This document shows positions 1-11,395 of a stretch of DNA of 54,074 nt, in pieces. The stretch comes from Paramecium octaurelia. Its lineage: Eukaryota > Ciliophora > Oligohymenophorea > Peniculida > Parameciidae. The stretch is from assembly GCA_905182995.1 (NCBI GenBank), contig CAJJDP010000170.1, positions 76,005-130,078 of the forward strand, read 5' to 3'. The translations under genes were made by a program, and so were the position numbers. The notes beneath the pieces are model-generated. The model had not been told where the DNA came from. It ran no database searches and was given only the letters and a program-made list of their open reading frames with translations. Every line of letters begins with the position of its first letter. The stretch's first letter is position 1.

Positions 1-756
1 CTAATATTATCTATAGAAAATAAGATCAAATCAGATTATAATAAAAGAATCAATTAAAAGGATTCAGAACTAAAAGATGCATTATAGAAACTTGATTAAA
101 TTCATAAAGATAAGTTAGAATAAGAGAAAATTAACAAAATGGAATTAGATAAAGTAAATTTCCTTTCATTCTATTCTTTTTAGATTCATCAGTATAATAA
201 AACATTAACATTTTCAAATACTTATAAACATAGTGAATGTTAAGTAAGTGAAGCAGCCAAACTTGTTTCTAGTGTTGGAAATTCAGGTTATTATTTTTGT
301 GTTTGTGAATAAGCAATTCCAAAAACTGGGAAAATACAATTTACATTCTAAATACTTACTGGATCAGAATGGTTTGTTGGAATAGGATTTAGAGATATAA
401 TGCAAAAAAATAATTTTGGCAATTGTTATAATGCTGGGTATGGGTATAATAATAATAAATCATAATAGAACATATTTAATCGATAATCATTGTCGAAGTT
501 GGTCTCATCATAACAAAGATGTACATGATAAATATTTATCATTTAAATTTACAAATAATGATATAATAAGAATGGAAGTAAGTATTGAAGATAAATATAT
601 TAAATGGAGTAGATAGAATAATCCACAATTAACATTTGTTGTAACTATGAAATTGATTATTAGTAGTTGGCAATAGATACCTCATAAGAATTATATCCAT
701 GTGTTGGTTTTTATTAAACAGCTTAAATAAAAATATTAGATTGCGCTATCGTTTGA
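1..756 (+). CDS. SPRY-domain protein, 3' part only (family copy A)
   Basis: The 5' end lies outside the window: positions 1-16 match the 3' end of an intron that is complete in the sister copy at 7407-7432. Coding segments are 17-437, 469-640 and 664-756, ending at TGA 754-756. Two short introns, 438-468 (31 nt, GTATGG...ATAG) and 641-663 (23 nt, GTAACT...TTAG), join the frames exactly; without them the protein falls apart. The product has a short coiled-coil lead, then a SPRY-like beta domain with GIGFRD, a THND-like FTNNDIIRMEVSIEDKYIKW stretch and LYPCVGFY near the C-terminus. SPRY domains are protein-interaction modules; the ligand here is unknown. It is almost identical to 7433-8178, lacking two codons relative to that copy just before the last intron. 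Confidence 0.85.
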
Positions 757-1118
757 TATTTAAGAATATTTTAAATAATTTATAAATAATGCCATGATAT
801 ATATATTTAATCAACATTAAGTAGTTTAAGTTTAATTATAACAACTGAAAGGAAGAAACTAATTAATTAATTTATGCTTTTAGTTGAATCTTCCCAAATT
901 AAATCTTATATTTCTTTTATTTTTTCTGAATTAGAGTTCCATCATAATATTATATGATATAATGAAAGTTTCATTAATTTCAAATTAAGGACTGTTATTA
1001 ATTAAAAGTTGAAATTTTATTTATCCCTTTTATGAGAGATGAAATATTAACTTAACTTTATGAACCATAGATCAAGATATATTCCTATTACAGTATAATT
1101 TATAGAAATTAACGTTCA
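757..1118. other. AT-rich spacer after copy A
   Basis: No supportable gene. Similarity to the other family copy ends about 25 bp after the stop codon, so this spacer is unique to this copy. It ends directly at the telomere-type repeat tract. Confidence 0.5.
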
Positions 1119-1170
1119 TTTTGGGTTTGGGTTTGGGGTTGGGATTGGGGTTGGGTTTGGGGTTGGGATT
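1119..1170 (+). repeat. Interstitial telomere-type repeat tract
   Basis: About eight tandem 6-7 nt units of the mixed kind TTTGGG, TTTGGGG, TTGGGG and TTGGGA on the plus strand. Mixed G3T3/G4T2 repeats are the known telomere type of Paramecium. The G-rich strand points rightwards, so as a real telomere it would cap the DNA to its left (ending at 1118). It abuts the interior of a SPRY-family gene at about 1168-1171, where homology to 6487 onward starts abruptly. TTGGGA units are departures from the canonical repeat and suggest age or mutation. Confidence 0.85.
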
Positions 1171-1993
1171 GATAAACCAAAATAATCAAATTCAATAAAG
1201 AAACTCTCCATATAAACATTAGATGATGAATAATTAATTAAAGATTTAAAATAATTAATAGAAAAAGAAAAAGAGAAAGAGAAAGTACCATTTAATGAAA
1301 CAATAATCAATGAAAAAAATAAAGATTCAATCTTCTATAAAGAGATTTAATTTCATTTAGAATCTTTAAAATAATATGATTAATAAGATATTTCATAATC
1401 ATTAGACATTCTCAAAGGTATCTCAGGTATTAATTTGGTTTAATTTTTATAGTTGAAAGAAAATTAATTCTTTAGTTAACTGAAACAATTTAATAAATTT
1501 AAAAGAGTGGGTAAAATGATGAAAATCAGAAAAATTAAGTTGGTTTTATAAAGGAGATTCAAGAATTCATTCATTAAGCAATGAATTATCAATTACTTTC
1601 AAATGTATTCGATTAGACTATTTCAAATTATTAATAGAATGTTCAAACATTATAATAGATTTCATAACATATTGAATTAATATCAAAAGATACTAATAAA
1701 TCAAATTTATCAGAATAGATTAAGGCTTAATATTTAAATTTAAGTAATATTTTGAATGAATACTCAAATATATTTGAAAATAAAAATTCACAATTGAAAA
1801 AGTATTGCAATATTCAATTAATGGAATAAGAATTAATCAAATTATCAGAAACCAATAAATAAATACAAATTGAAAGTAATTTTATTATTATGATAAATAG
1901 AAAACAATCAAATCGATTCATTGTAATAGTCATATGAATAGAAAATCATTCAAATAAATGAAATATTAGAATCTAAGGAGAAAGAAAATTAAA
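1168..1993 (+). pseudogene. Internal coiled-coil fragment of the SPRY family (copy D1)
   Basis: This matches about 6487-7310 of the intact gene (coiled-coil region) at near identity. It has no start: it begins at the telomere repeats. Two family introns are kept, 1507-1529 (GTGGGT...TCAG) and 1876-1900 (GTAATT...ATAG), and the spliced frame stays open. At about 1990-1996 it switches to sequence matching the N-terminal part of the same gene (from about 5697), one base out of frame, so the joined product is disrupted. A head-to-tail rearrangement inside a gene family explains it best. Confidence 0.8.
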
Positions 1994-3557
1994 CAAAAAG
2001 GATATCAAAAATAAAGAGAATCAAGCAAGACTCAATTATTATAAAATATATTAGATCAAATTATGGATTTTAAACAATCAATTAATAATTCTTTGGATAA
2101 GATGTATTAACAAATTTAATAATATATATTTCCCATTTAAAAAGAAAAATAAGAATTATAAGATTATGATTAACAATTCAATTACTTTGAAGATTTAAAA
2201 CAATTATCACAATTATATTCTTAAGGATAATAGAAATCAACTAAATTAGAAGATGACAATAATTTTATAGATGAAATCTAAAGACAATTTGAATTATTAT
2301 TCAATTGTACTGAATATTTTTCAACTATAGATACATTTAAGAATACGAAAGAAACGATAAAGGATATTATAGAAAATAATATTATTGAATTGATTCCTAT
2401 TTAAACATCTAAAAATGAATATGTATATAAAATATATAAAAACTGAATAGAAAACACCAAGTTTAAGTAGAGTTTGTAACATTCATAAAAAGGAAATTAT
2501 AATGATTGATATGGATTCATAGAAATAGGAAATGGAAGATCGATTTGTATGTGTTGATTGTATTTCTGCGAATCCATAAATAAAATATTATACAATTGAA
2601 GATGTTAATAAATAATGGAAGGAATACAATGAAGAATCTGACAAAATATTAAAAGAGTATAAAAAGGAGAGCAAAAACAAAAAATCTGATTTGATTAATT
2701 AAGTAATTCAAATGAGAACGAATTATAATAAGAAATTAAATGAAATTAGTGATAAATTGATTTCTGAATAATTCTTATGTAATTAATTAAAGATTTAAAA
2801 TAATTAATAGAAAAAGAAAAAGAGACAGTATCATTTAATTAAACAATAATCAATGAAAAAAATAAAGATTCAATCTTCTATAAAGAGATTTAATTTCATT
2901 TAGAATCTTTAAAATAATATGATTAATAAGACATTTCCTAATCATTAGAAATTCTCAAAGGTATCTCAGGTATTAATTTGATTTAATTTTTATAGTTGAA
3001 AGAAAATTAATTCTTTAGTTAACTGAAACAATTTAATAAATTTAAAAGAGTGGATAAAATGATGAAAATCAGAAAAATTAAGTTAATTTTATAAAGGAGA
3101 TTCAAGAATTCATTCATTAAGCAATGAATTATCAATTACTTTCAAATGTATTCGAGTAGACTATTTCAAATTATTAATAAAATGTTCAAACATTATAATA
3201 GATTTCATAACATATTGAATTAATATCAAAAGATACTAATAAATCAAATATATCAGAATAGATTAAGTCTTAATATTCGAATTTAAGTAATATTTTGAAT
3301 GAATACTCAAAAATGTGTGAAAATAAAAATTCACAATTGAAAAAGTATTGCAATATTCAATTAATAGAATAAGAATTAATCAAATTATCAGAAATTAATA
3401 AATAAATACAAATTGAAAGTAATTTTATTATTATGATAAATAGAAAAAAATCAAATCGATTCATTGTAATAGTCATATGAATAGAAAATCATTCAAATAA
3501 ATGAAACATTAGAATCTAAAGAGAAAGAATATTAAACTATTAAACAATAATTTGATT
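1994..3557 (+). pseudogene. Truncated SPRY-family copy lacking both ends (copy D2)
   Basis: This matches the intact gene from about 5697 to 7324, so it lacks the start and the SPRY domain. Relative to that gene it has one A missing from an A-run near 2043, a Cys-to-Ser change in the second zinc module (first codons after the 28-nt intron 2423-2450), and a 64-nt deletion at about 2778. Introns 3050-3072 and 3419-3443 are conserved. Similarity stops at about 3557 and the sequence becomes unique. Translation past that point is open for about 90 codons but resembles nothing in the family. It is most likely non-functional. Confidence 0.8.
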
Positions 3558-5484
3558 AGGTTAAAAAGCAAAAAAATCATCCTCAAAGATACATATACGA
3601 TATCCCCACTAATCTAAATGGATAGTTTATATAAGCATCCAAAGCTATTTTTTTTCTATTTTAAAAATTTCTACATGATCTTAACAAGCAGAGACTAACA
3701 TATTTGATGATTAATTTATGCTATAACACATTATTTTTGATTGGGTTTGAATTTTCTAAGTGCAATTCCAGTTTTATTATTTCTCATAAAATTTAAAAGC
3801 CTTACCTCTCGACTAAATAATCAGATCTTCCTAATCGTTGATTATGAAATTATACTGTGGAGATGAGGAAACAAACTCCCAAATATTTCTCCTCCTTATA
3901 AATTAATAAGTATAATATAGGTTTTCATTTCCATACCAAAGCATTACATCTCCAAACTCACTTCCAAGTACGAATTGGTTCGATTATTTCAAAAACTGTA
4001 AGTGAGTTATTTAATTTACTTCTAAAAGATCAATTACTTACAGTAAATGTAATTATCCTTTATTAAACCGGTACATTTTAATTTTATTTGATAAATCCAT
4101 TGCTATAATTGAAGAATTATTATTAAAGGCAATTATTTTACATTAAGATTTATTCTCCTATAAATGAACGGAACGTAAAATTTCATATTTCTATACTTTA
4201 ATCTGCTAGATAATAAAATAATGATACTTCATCATTACCTAACAAAAATTAATTAATATTTTCTTAATAATATGAAATGTACTTCTAACTCTTAAATAAA
4301 CGATTTTAAAGTTTGGATCATGTAATCAGAAGAAGTGTTCAGTTATTAAATTAACCTGCGTTAAAATTCATCAAAGTTTATCATATTACTTAATGCAACT
4401 TCTATTTGTTTTCATCCTAATCTTTTAATTTTTTTACACTCATTAGAATCTTTTTAATACCAACTTTTCAAGTTAATCAAAAAGCTCAGTAATTACTTAA
4501 ATTAACTATTTCATCTCTTACTATAATAAATTACACTAGTTAGAAATATCCATTAAATAGTTTGGTAATAACTCAATTTTATTTATGTGTCTTCGATCAT
4601 GCTAAAGAATTCCACAATTAATTTAGAATTTCTTATTTAAAAGGATAAAATTCATAACAAACGATAATCTAAAGTATTTCGATACTATATTTGTAAATAT
4701 TTCGTCCTCGAGATAATTATTCTAATATCGGAAATTAGTATCACTTTCTGCCATTAACCCCAATAATTTGATTTTCTAAAGTGTTAATTAAAGTTTATGT
4801 ATCTAATAAAGCAGGTAATTAATTATTTTAATCAAGTTGATGTTAATTTGAAGAAATCTTTGATATCATCGATGAAAAATTGATTAAATTCACTAAATAG
4901 AAATAATTCTAATATCCATTACTATTTATTTTGCTGAATGAAAACACCCATACTACCTTCTTTCAAAGCAACAGTTTGATTTATAAAATAAAAGTAAAAA
5001 TTCTTATTATTGAAATTCTCAAAATCTTTGAGAAAATTAGTGAAATTTTAAATCCCATTAGTTAGCTAGCAAATTAAAGAAGAAAGATCTTTCATATGAA
5101 ATTTTCATTGCAGGATTAATTTCTATCCTAAAAGAATAACAAAATGTAAGATTTAAAATCAATTAAAAATTAACTAAGGTCATAAAATACTATATAAGAT
5201 TTATTCAACTAAAAAATTAAGCAAAAACGGAGATAATCGTTTTAGTATCTTCCAGTTGTGTTATTGATGCACTAAATAAATGAAACAATTAAGTATAATG
5301 AGCAATTAAAATGTCATTTCTTTGATAAGAATTTATGATTCCTCTAAATATAGGATACCATCTCTAGTAATTAAATGAAATCACTTCAAACCTGAATAAC
5401 ATTTCTATAATATTGATATGTCTATAATAAATATGCAAATTATTTAATTATTAGATAAAAGAATTAATAATAAAATTATTAGAA
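3558..5484. other. Unique spacer with a weak open frame
   Basis: A frame starting at ATG 3844, joined by a canonical-looking 31-nt intron (3998-4028, GTAAGT...AAAG), runs 298 codons to TGA 4769-4771, and the same frame is interrupted only once more before 5338. Codon position 1 is not enriched in G and the amino-acid content looks unstructured, so I regard this as probably chance openness in AT-rich DNA. A rapidly evolving gene cannot be excluded. Nothing else is supportable here. Confidence 0.3.
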
Positions 5485-8178
5485 ATGAATATTTTAAAGT
5501 AAAATTAAACACAGGAAGTGCAATAAGACACGATTTGTAAAATTCACAATTTAGAATTGATTGCAGTGGATTTAGACTTATCTGATAAGTCATAGATGCA
5601 ATTCTTTTGTGGTAAATGTTTAGTTGACAAATTAAATAATAATAGGGTGACAACAATAGAGTAATCAAAAGAAAGAATCATATAATTTAAAACTTAATAA
5701 AAGGATATCAAAAATAAAGAGAATCAAGCAAGACTCAATTATTATAAAAATATATTAGATCAAATTATGGATTTTAAACAATCTATTAATAATTCTTTGG
5801 ATAAGATGTATTAACAAATTTAATAATATATATTTCCCATTTAAAAAGAAAAATAAGAATTATTAGATTATGATTAACAATTCAATTACTTTGAAGATTT
5901 AAAACAATTATCACAATTATATTCTTAAGGATAATAGAAATCAACTAAATTAGAAGATGACAATAATTTTATAGATGAAATCTAAAGACAATTTGAATTA
6001 TTATTCAATTGTACTGAATATTTTTCAACTATAGATACATTTAAGAATACGAAAGAAACAATAAAGGATATTAAAGAAAATAATATTATTGAATTGATTC
6101 CTATTTAAACATCTAAAAATGAATATGTATATAAAATATATAAAAAATGAATAGAAAACACCATGTTTAAGTAGAGTTTGTAACATTCATAAAAAGGAAA
6201 TTATAATGATTGATATGGATTCATAGAAATAGGAAATGGAAGATCGATTTGTATGTGTTGATTGTATTTCTGCGAATCCATAAATAAAATATTATACAAT
6301 TGAAGATGTTAATAAATAATGGAAGGAATACAATGAAGAATCTGACAAAATATTAAAAGAGTATAAAAAGGAGAGCAAAAACAAAAAATCTGATTTGATT
6401 AATTAAGTAATTAAATTTAGAACGAATTATAATAAGAAATTAAATGAAATTAGTGATAAATTGATTTCTGAATAATTCTTAGGTATTGATAAACCTAAAT
6501 AATCAAATTCAATAAAGAAACTCTCCATATAAACATTAGATGATGAATAATTAATTAAAGATTTAAAATAATTAATAGAAAAAGAAAAAGAGAAAGTATC
6601 ATTTAATTAAACTATAATTAATGAAAAAAATAAAGATTCAATCTTCTATAAAGAGATTTAAGTTCATTTAGAATCTTTAAAATAATATGATTAATAAGAT
6701 ATTTCATAATCATTAGACATTCTCAAAGGTATCTCAGGTATTAATTTGATTTAATTTTTATAGTTGAAAGAAAATTAATTCTTTAGTTAACTGAAACAAT
6801 TTAATAAATTTAAAAAAGTGGATAAAATGAAGAAAATCAGAAAAATTAAGTTAATTTTATAAAGGAGATTCAAGAATTTATTCATTAAGCAACGAATTAT
6901 CAATTACTTTCAAATGTATTCGATTAGACTATTTCAAATTATTAATAAAATGTTCAAAAATTATAATAGATTTCATAACATATTGAATTAATATCAAAAG
7001 ATACTAATAAATCAAATTTATCAGAATAGATTAAGGCTTAATATTTAAATTTAAGTAATATTTTGAATGAATACTCAAATATATTTGAAAATAAAAATTC
7101 ACAATTGAAAAAGTATTGCAATATTCAATTAATGGAATAAGAATTAATCAAATTATCAGAAACCAATAAATAAATACAAATTGAAAGTAATTTTATTATT
7201 ATGATAAATAGAAAACAATCAAATCGATTCATTGTAATAGTCATATGAATAGAAAATCATTCAAATAAATGAAACATTAGAATCTAAAGAGAAAGAATAT
7301 TAAACTATTAAACAATAATTTGATTTAGTTAATTCAGAAAATATCAATTTGAAATAATAATATGAATAAGATAAGAAGCAAATGATTAAATAATCAGAAG
7401 ATGAATGTATTAAATTCTAATATTATCTATAGAAAATAAGATCAAATCAGATTATAATAAAAGAATCAATTAAAAGGATTCAGAACTAAAAGATGCATTA
7501 TAGAAACTTGATTAAATTCATAAAGATAAGTTAGAATAAGAGAAAATTAACAAAATGGAATTAGATAAAGTAAATTTCCTTTCATTCTATTCTTTTTAGA
7601 TTCAACAGTATAATAAAACATTAACATTTTCAAATACTTATAAACATAGTGAATGTTAAGTAAGTGAAGCAGCCAAACTGGTTTCTAGTGTTGGAAATTC
7701 ATGTTATTATTTTTGTGTTTGTGAATAAGCAATTCCAAAAACTGGGAAAATACAATTTACATTCTAAATACTTACTGGATCATAATGGTTTGTTGGAATA
7801 GGATTTAGAGATATAATGCAAAAAAATAATTTTTACGATTGTTATCATGCTGGGTATGGGTATAATAATAATAAATCATAATAGAACATATTTAATCTTA
7901 AATGATGGTCGAAGTTGGTCTCATCATAACAAAGATGTACATAATAAGGAATTATCATTTAAATTTACAAATAATGATATAATAAGAATGGAAGTAAGTA
8001 TTGAAGATAAATATATTAAATGGAGTAGATAGAATAATCCACAAGCGACAGCAACATTTGTTGTAACTATGAAATTCATTATTAGTAGTTGGAAATAGAT
8101 ACATCATAAGAATTATATCCATGTGTTGGTCTTCATTAAAAATCTTAAATAAAAATATTAGCTTGCGCTATCGTTTGA
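5485..8178 (+). CDS. Zinc-module/coiled-coil/SPRY protein, intact copy
   Basis: Seven exons (5485-6126, 6155-6817, 6841-7186, 7212-7406, 7433-7853, 7885-8062, 8086-8178) splice to 846 codons, 845 aa. Introns are 28, 23, 25, 26, 31 and 23 nt, all GT...AG. Residues about 18-45 form CxxH...CxxC (CKIH, CGKC); residues 223-251 repeat the pattern (CNIH, CVDC). Long Gln/Lys/Glu-rich coiled coils follow, then a SPRY domain from about residue 670. Such B-box-like/coiled-coil/SPRY layouts resemble TRIM-type scaffolds, but no RING is visible and no function is known. The 28-nt intron hides an in-frame TGA; read through, the locus would look like two overlapping genes. The minus-strand paralog has an intron at the same point, which supports one gene. 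The ATG chosen is the first that precedes the conserved zinc module; an upstream in-frame ATG exists at 5335. Confidence 0.85.
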
Positions 8179-8510
8179 TATTTAAGAATATTATTAAATA
8201 ATTTATGGGTTTTTCATAATAAATAAATTAATATTAAAGTATTCTATTATTTAAAAATCATGATCATTTCTATTAAGGCCATAATAAATTAAAAGCGAAA
8301 ACCTAAATTCAATATTACAAAAATTTGATGATTAAGAATTCTTTGAAATAAAACCCCTTAAAACATGACATTGATATTAGACTATTATTGAAGATTTTAT
8401 TATTTTGTGTGTGTGTGGAACCCAAAAGTTTATCTAATATTATTTTATGAGGACTCTTAAATATTTGGATGTAAATATAATTTAAATATCAATAAAGAAA
8501 ATAGTAACGT
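8179..8510. other. Spacer with a short GT microsatellite
   Basis: AT-rich spacer without a supportable gene. It contains a short (GT)n run around 8406-8416. Confidence 0.4.
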
Positions 8511-8859
8511 TCAGTCTTCAGTTAAAAAGCAAAATTAAAAGATACTATTCTTTCTATTATGAATATATATTGCAATTCTTTTTATAGAATTGCAAATATA
8601 TTTTGGTTAATTAATGAATAATTTCTAATTTAATTAAGCGACATATTTCGCAAGTACCCTTGTTATTTTATCTAAATCTTGTTGTGATCATAAGTTACAT
8701 ATATCTCCATTTATTGATATGAGTGTGGTATCACTGCAATTTTCATATACTTTATCTAATTAATTTAATACTTAAATTTAAGAATTTCTTAATTATATTT
8801 TATTTGAGTTCTGAATTTATTTTGATCAGGATACTTAAAATGTTAATAAATTTTACCAT
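8511..8859 (-). CDS. Possible small protein, unrecognised
   Basis: On the minus strand a frame beginning at ATG 8859-8857 can be joined by two short GT...AG introns to a stretch strong in position-1 G codons (ENCSDTTLISINGD, then LDKITRVLAKYVA), with a TGA at 8513-8511. One TGA falls inside the second putative 21-nt intron (GTAACT...CAAG). The middle segment looks coding; the ends are uncertain. It could be the remains of a gene, or a 3' neighbour of the DENN gene on the same strand. No family recognised. Confidence 0.3.
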
Positions 8860-9377
8860 CTTTTTTATTGTTTTTATATTAAAGATCTATTTTTATTAGC
8901 ATTAGAGGCTCATTTGATTATATTGTTTATTAATATTACTATACATTCGCATATCGTGAATTCAGAGATCGATGAAAAATTCCAACTTTGATTTTTTATG
9001 TTCCACGATAGATCTTATATCTTTTTTTGTAATTCCTGATAAAGTCTATGTCAAAGGCATTGATTGAATGCTTCTGATGCATGCAACTTACCTTTTGAAC
9101 CACGTCATCATAATATCCACTAGTTCAATGAGTATAGAAGCCATAGACCTATAAGCATAGGATCATTCATCCAACAATTCTTAATTGGTAATTTCTATCA
9201 TTACCTTGGTCTTAAATTAGTGAATCTTCAAAATACAAAGAAAGATAATGTAGCTTTACCAAATCAAAATTTAAATCCAATACTCTCTTTTTGTTGTAAA
9301 TCAAACAAGGCCCTTTGTATATTTTATACATTATGAATATCATAATTAATAATATTATTTTTATTATTCATAATTCA

Positions 9378-10377
9378 TCAAAATTTACATTTTTATTGAT
9401 GTTTCAAATAGGTTTAAAAATATGTGGTCCGAAAAATATCCATTAAAAGAGTTCTATTCTTATTTTCTGAAAGTTTCTTATTTGTACAATCTATAATAAT
9501 CCCTTGATTTAATTCACCATCGCTTACAAACTTTGGATCTTGACTTAATTCCATTTGTTTAAGAACATCATTCTCTATTTTCATCTTAATTCTAGATAAC
9601 AAAATCTAACATTTTTTTATTTAAAGATTTAAGGGGTCTTTTGTATAATTGTTGAAGATATCTTGAAATTCATCATCCGGAAATAACTATTTTATTTGAT
9701 TCGGATCAATAGGAGTAAATTAGTGTATGGTAGCTTTCATGTTACTCAATTCAACAATAGTTGGACAGTTTTATTGAGAGAGGTCACCTCTAAATTCATT
9801 AAAGCTTTTATTTATTCCAAATATAAAAGGTCTTTCTTAGTTTGAAATTTCTTAAAATGTATCCATATCGGTATAATATTTCACAGGTTAGGTATAAATA
9901 AAAGGGTAAATTATTTTATGGAAAAAGTAACAAACCTAAACTAAAATACTCTTATTTTCACTACAAAAAACAATTTATTCTTCCTTTAGGATTTCAGTTA
10001 AAATTAAAAAAAAGTCGTTCAATTGATTACAAAATATCTACATCACAACGTGAGCTGCTTTAAGCATATTTGTTATTCTAATATCTTTAGTAACAGAATA
10101 AGTAAGGTGTTATTTTAGGACTTAATTGTTTTAGGTTGTTAAATTGCTTATAAACTTAAAATCTAAATTAGGTTAATTTGAACTAAGATATTTTTTTGAT
10201 AGATCACATAAATAACTTGATATTGCTTCTTTACTTGCCTAATAAATTAGATAATTTAAATACTTGGATAATATTTAAAGAATCATAATCTTAATATATC
10301 TTTTACTTAAATTTTATTTCTAATATTTTTTNTATTATAATTTATCGAATTAAATGTTTGATTAAATGTTTGGACAT
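9378..10377 (-). CDS. DENN-domain protein (C-terminal half clear)
   Basis: The minus-strand frame ending at TGA 9380-9378 is open for more than 200 codons and G-rich at codon position 1. It shows the core DENN signature: an ILKEEQIVFCSENKS strand, a buried helix with YPFIYT, then ERPFIFGINKSF, followed by an acidic LFPDDE region and a long helical tail. DENN proteins are nucleotide-exchange factors for Rab GTPases in membrane traffic. The N-terminal part is in other frames linked by likely introns (one clear candidate, GTATTT...TTAG, near 10240), with an ATG at 10377-10375; I could not resolve it fully. One base (10332) is undetermined. Start and exon count are uncertain; the DENN call is good. 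Confidence 0.65.
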
Positions 10378-10679
10378 TTTTAGTATAAATTAGTTGCTAT
10401 TGAAGAAATAGACCTTTGCCAATTGTATTCACTAAAACCACGAATTAATATTAGAAAAATAAAATTCATTTAACACTACCTTGCAAAGTTGAATGATTAG
10501 AAAAAAACTTACTAATATATATTACTTTTAATTCTTCAATTACTGACAACATTACTAAAATATATAGAAGTTTATCCATTTAAAAATCAGAATCAATCAA
10601 AATAATGCATTAATGAGCACTTGAAATATAATCTCATCATTCAGACAAAGAGTTTCTCAACCAGAAAACCAGTATTATT

Positions 10680-11395
10680 CTAGGAGGAAGTTAGTGAAGT
10701 AGGAGATTGCGATGGAAAACTACAAATAGTTTTCGCACAAGAACTCTGAATAAATGGAACTTTTTCAAGACAAAAGGTGGAGCTGGTATTATATTTTGGT
10801 TGACATATTTCAATGATGAGAGAATCAAGGAGGCTTAAAAGGTGAATGAGTAAATCAAATTTAAGAGAGATAATGTAAGCAAAAGTTTTGGGATTGAAGA
10901 ATAGTGCTTTAGTTTTTATCTTATTATATGAATTCAATTGCTAAATTCTTGTTTGTTAGAACAAAATTGATATGTAACAGAAGCTAGAGAAGCCATTGCC
11001 TTAGCTAAAAATCAGGACAAAATAGAATGACTCTCCACAGCGTATGATAACTTATTTAAAGGGCAGAGTAGGTCTCTAATTCCACTTTTCAAAATGAAAA
11101 CATATTCCCCGAATAGACTAAATGATATACTCAAATATAAGTAATATAATATTAGAGATACAAATCTCTGTCCGAGAAAACTAAATTAGCTCTCATTTGA
11201 TATCAAAATTATACAAATAAGGTGGTATGGCAAATCTATCAACTTTTCATTTTCTTATTCTGAGTCTATTGAGGCTAAACTGTTTTACCAAGAGACTAAC
11301 TATGAATTCCCTCGTTTATCAATATACATACAATTAATTGTTAGAGTTATATTCCTTTATTAATAAGTGAGATCAGTTAATTTGTTATGATTTTT
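10680..11395 (+). pseudogene. Decayed coding stretch, unrecognised
   Basis: Three successive plus-strand pieces look coding by codon-position bias but lie in different frames with intervening TGAs: one around 10682-10808, one around 10812-10928 (DERIKEAQKVNEQIKFKRDN), and one around 10968-11395 (EAREAIALAKNQDKIE, then LSTAYDNLFKGQ). I found no GT...AG intron that joins them. It looks like one helical protein that has lost its frame. Helices of this sort occur in many families, so I assign no function. A standard-code ORF on the other strand (10680-10937) is a shadow. Confidence 0.35.

Noticed and set aside
416..616. Standard-code ORFs at 416-616 and 7847-8032
   Set aside because: They include intron sequence and cover only part of the SPRY exons; the spliced code-6 frame explains the region.
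1116..1310. Minus-strand ORF ending in a PNPNPTPIPTPNPNP repeat
   Set aside because: It is the C-rich strand of the telomere-type repeats translated by chance.
3844..5338. A 298-codon frame with ATG and a perfect-looking 31-nt intron, extendable to 5338
   Set aside because: No G enrichment at codon position 1, no motif, and with TGA as the only stop such frames occur by chance several times per window.
10960..11100. Resemblance of EAREAIALAKNQDKIE...LSTAYDNLF to the start of 14-3-3 proteins
   Set aside because: The match is short, frame-broken and lacks the conserved phosphopeptide-binding residues.
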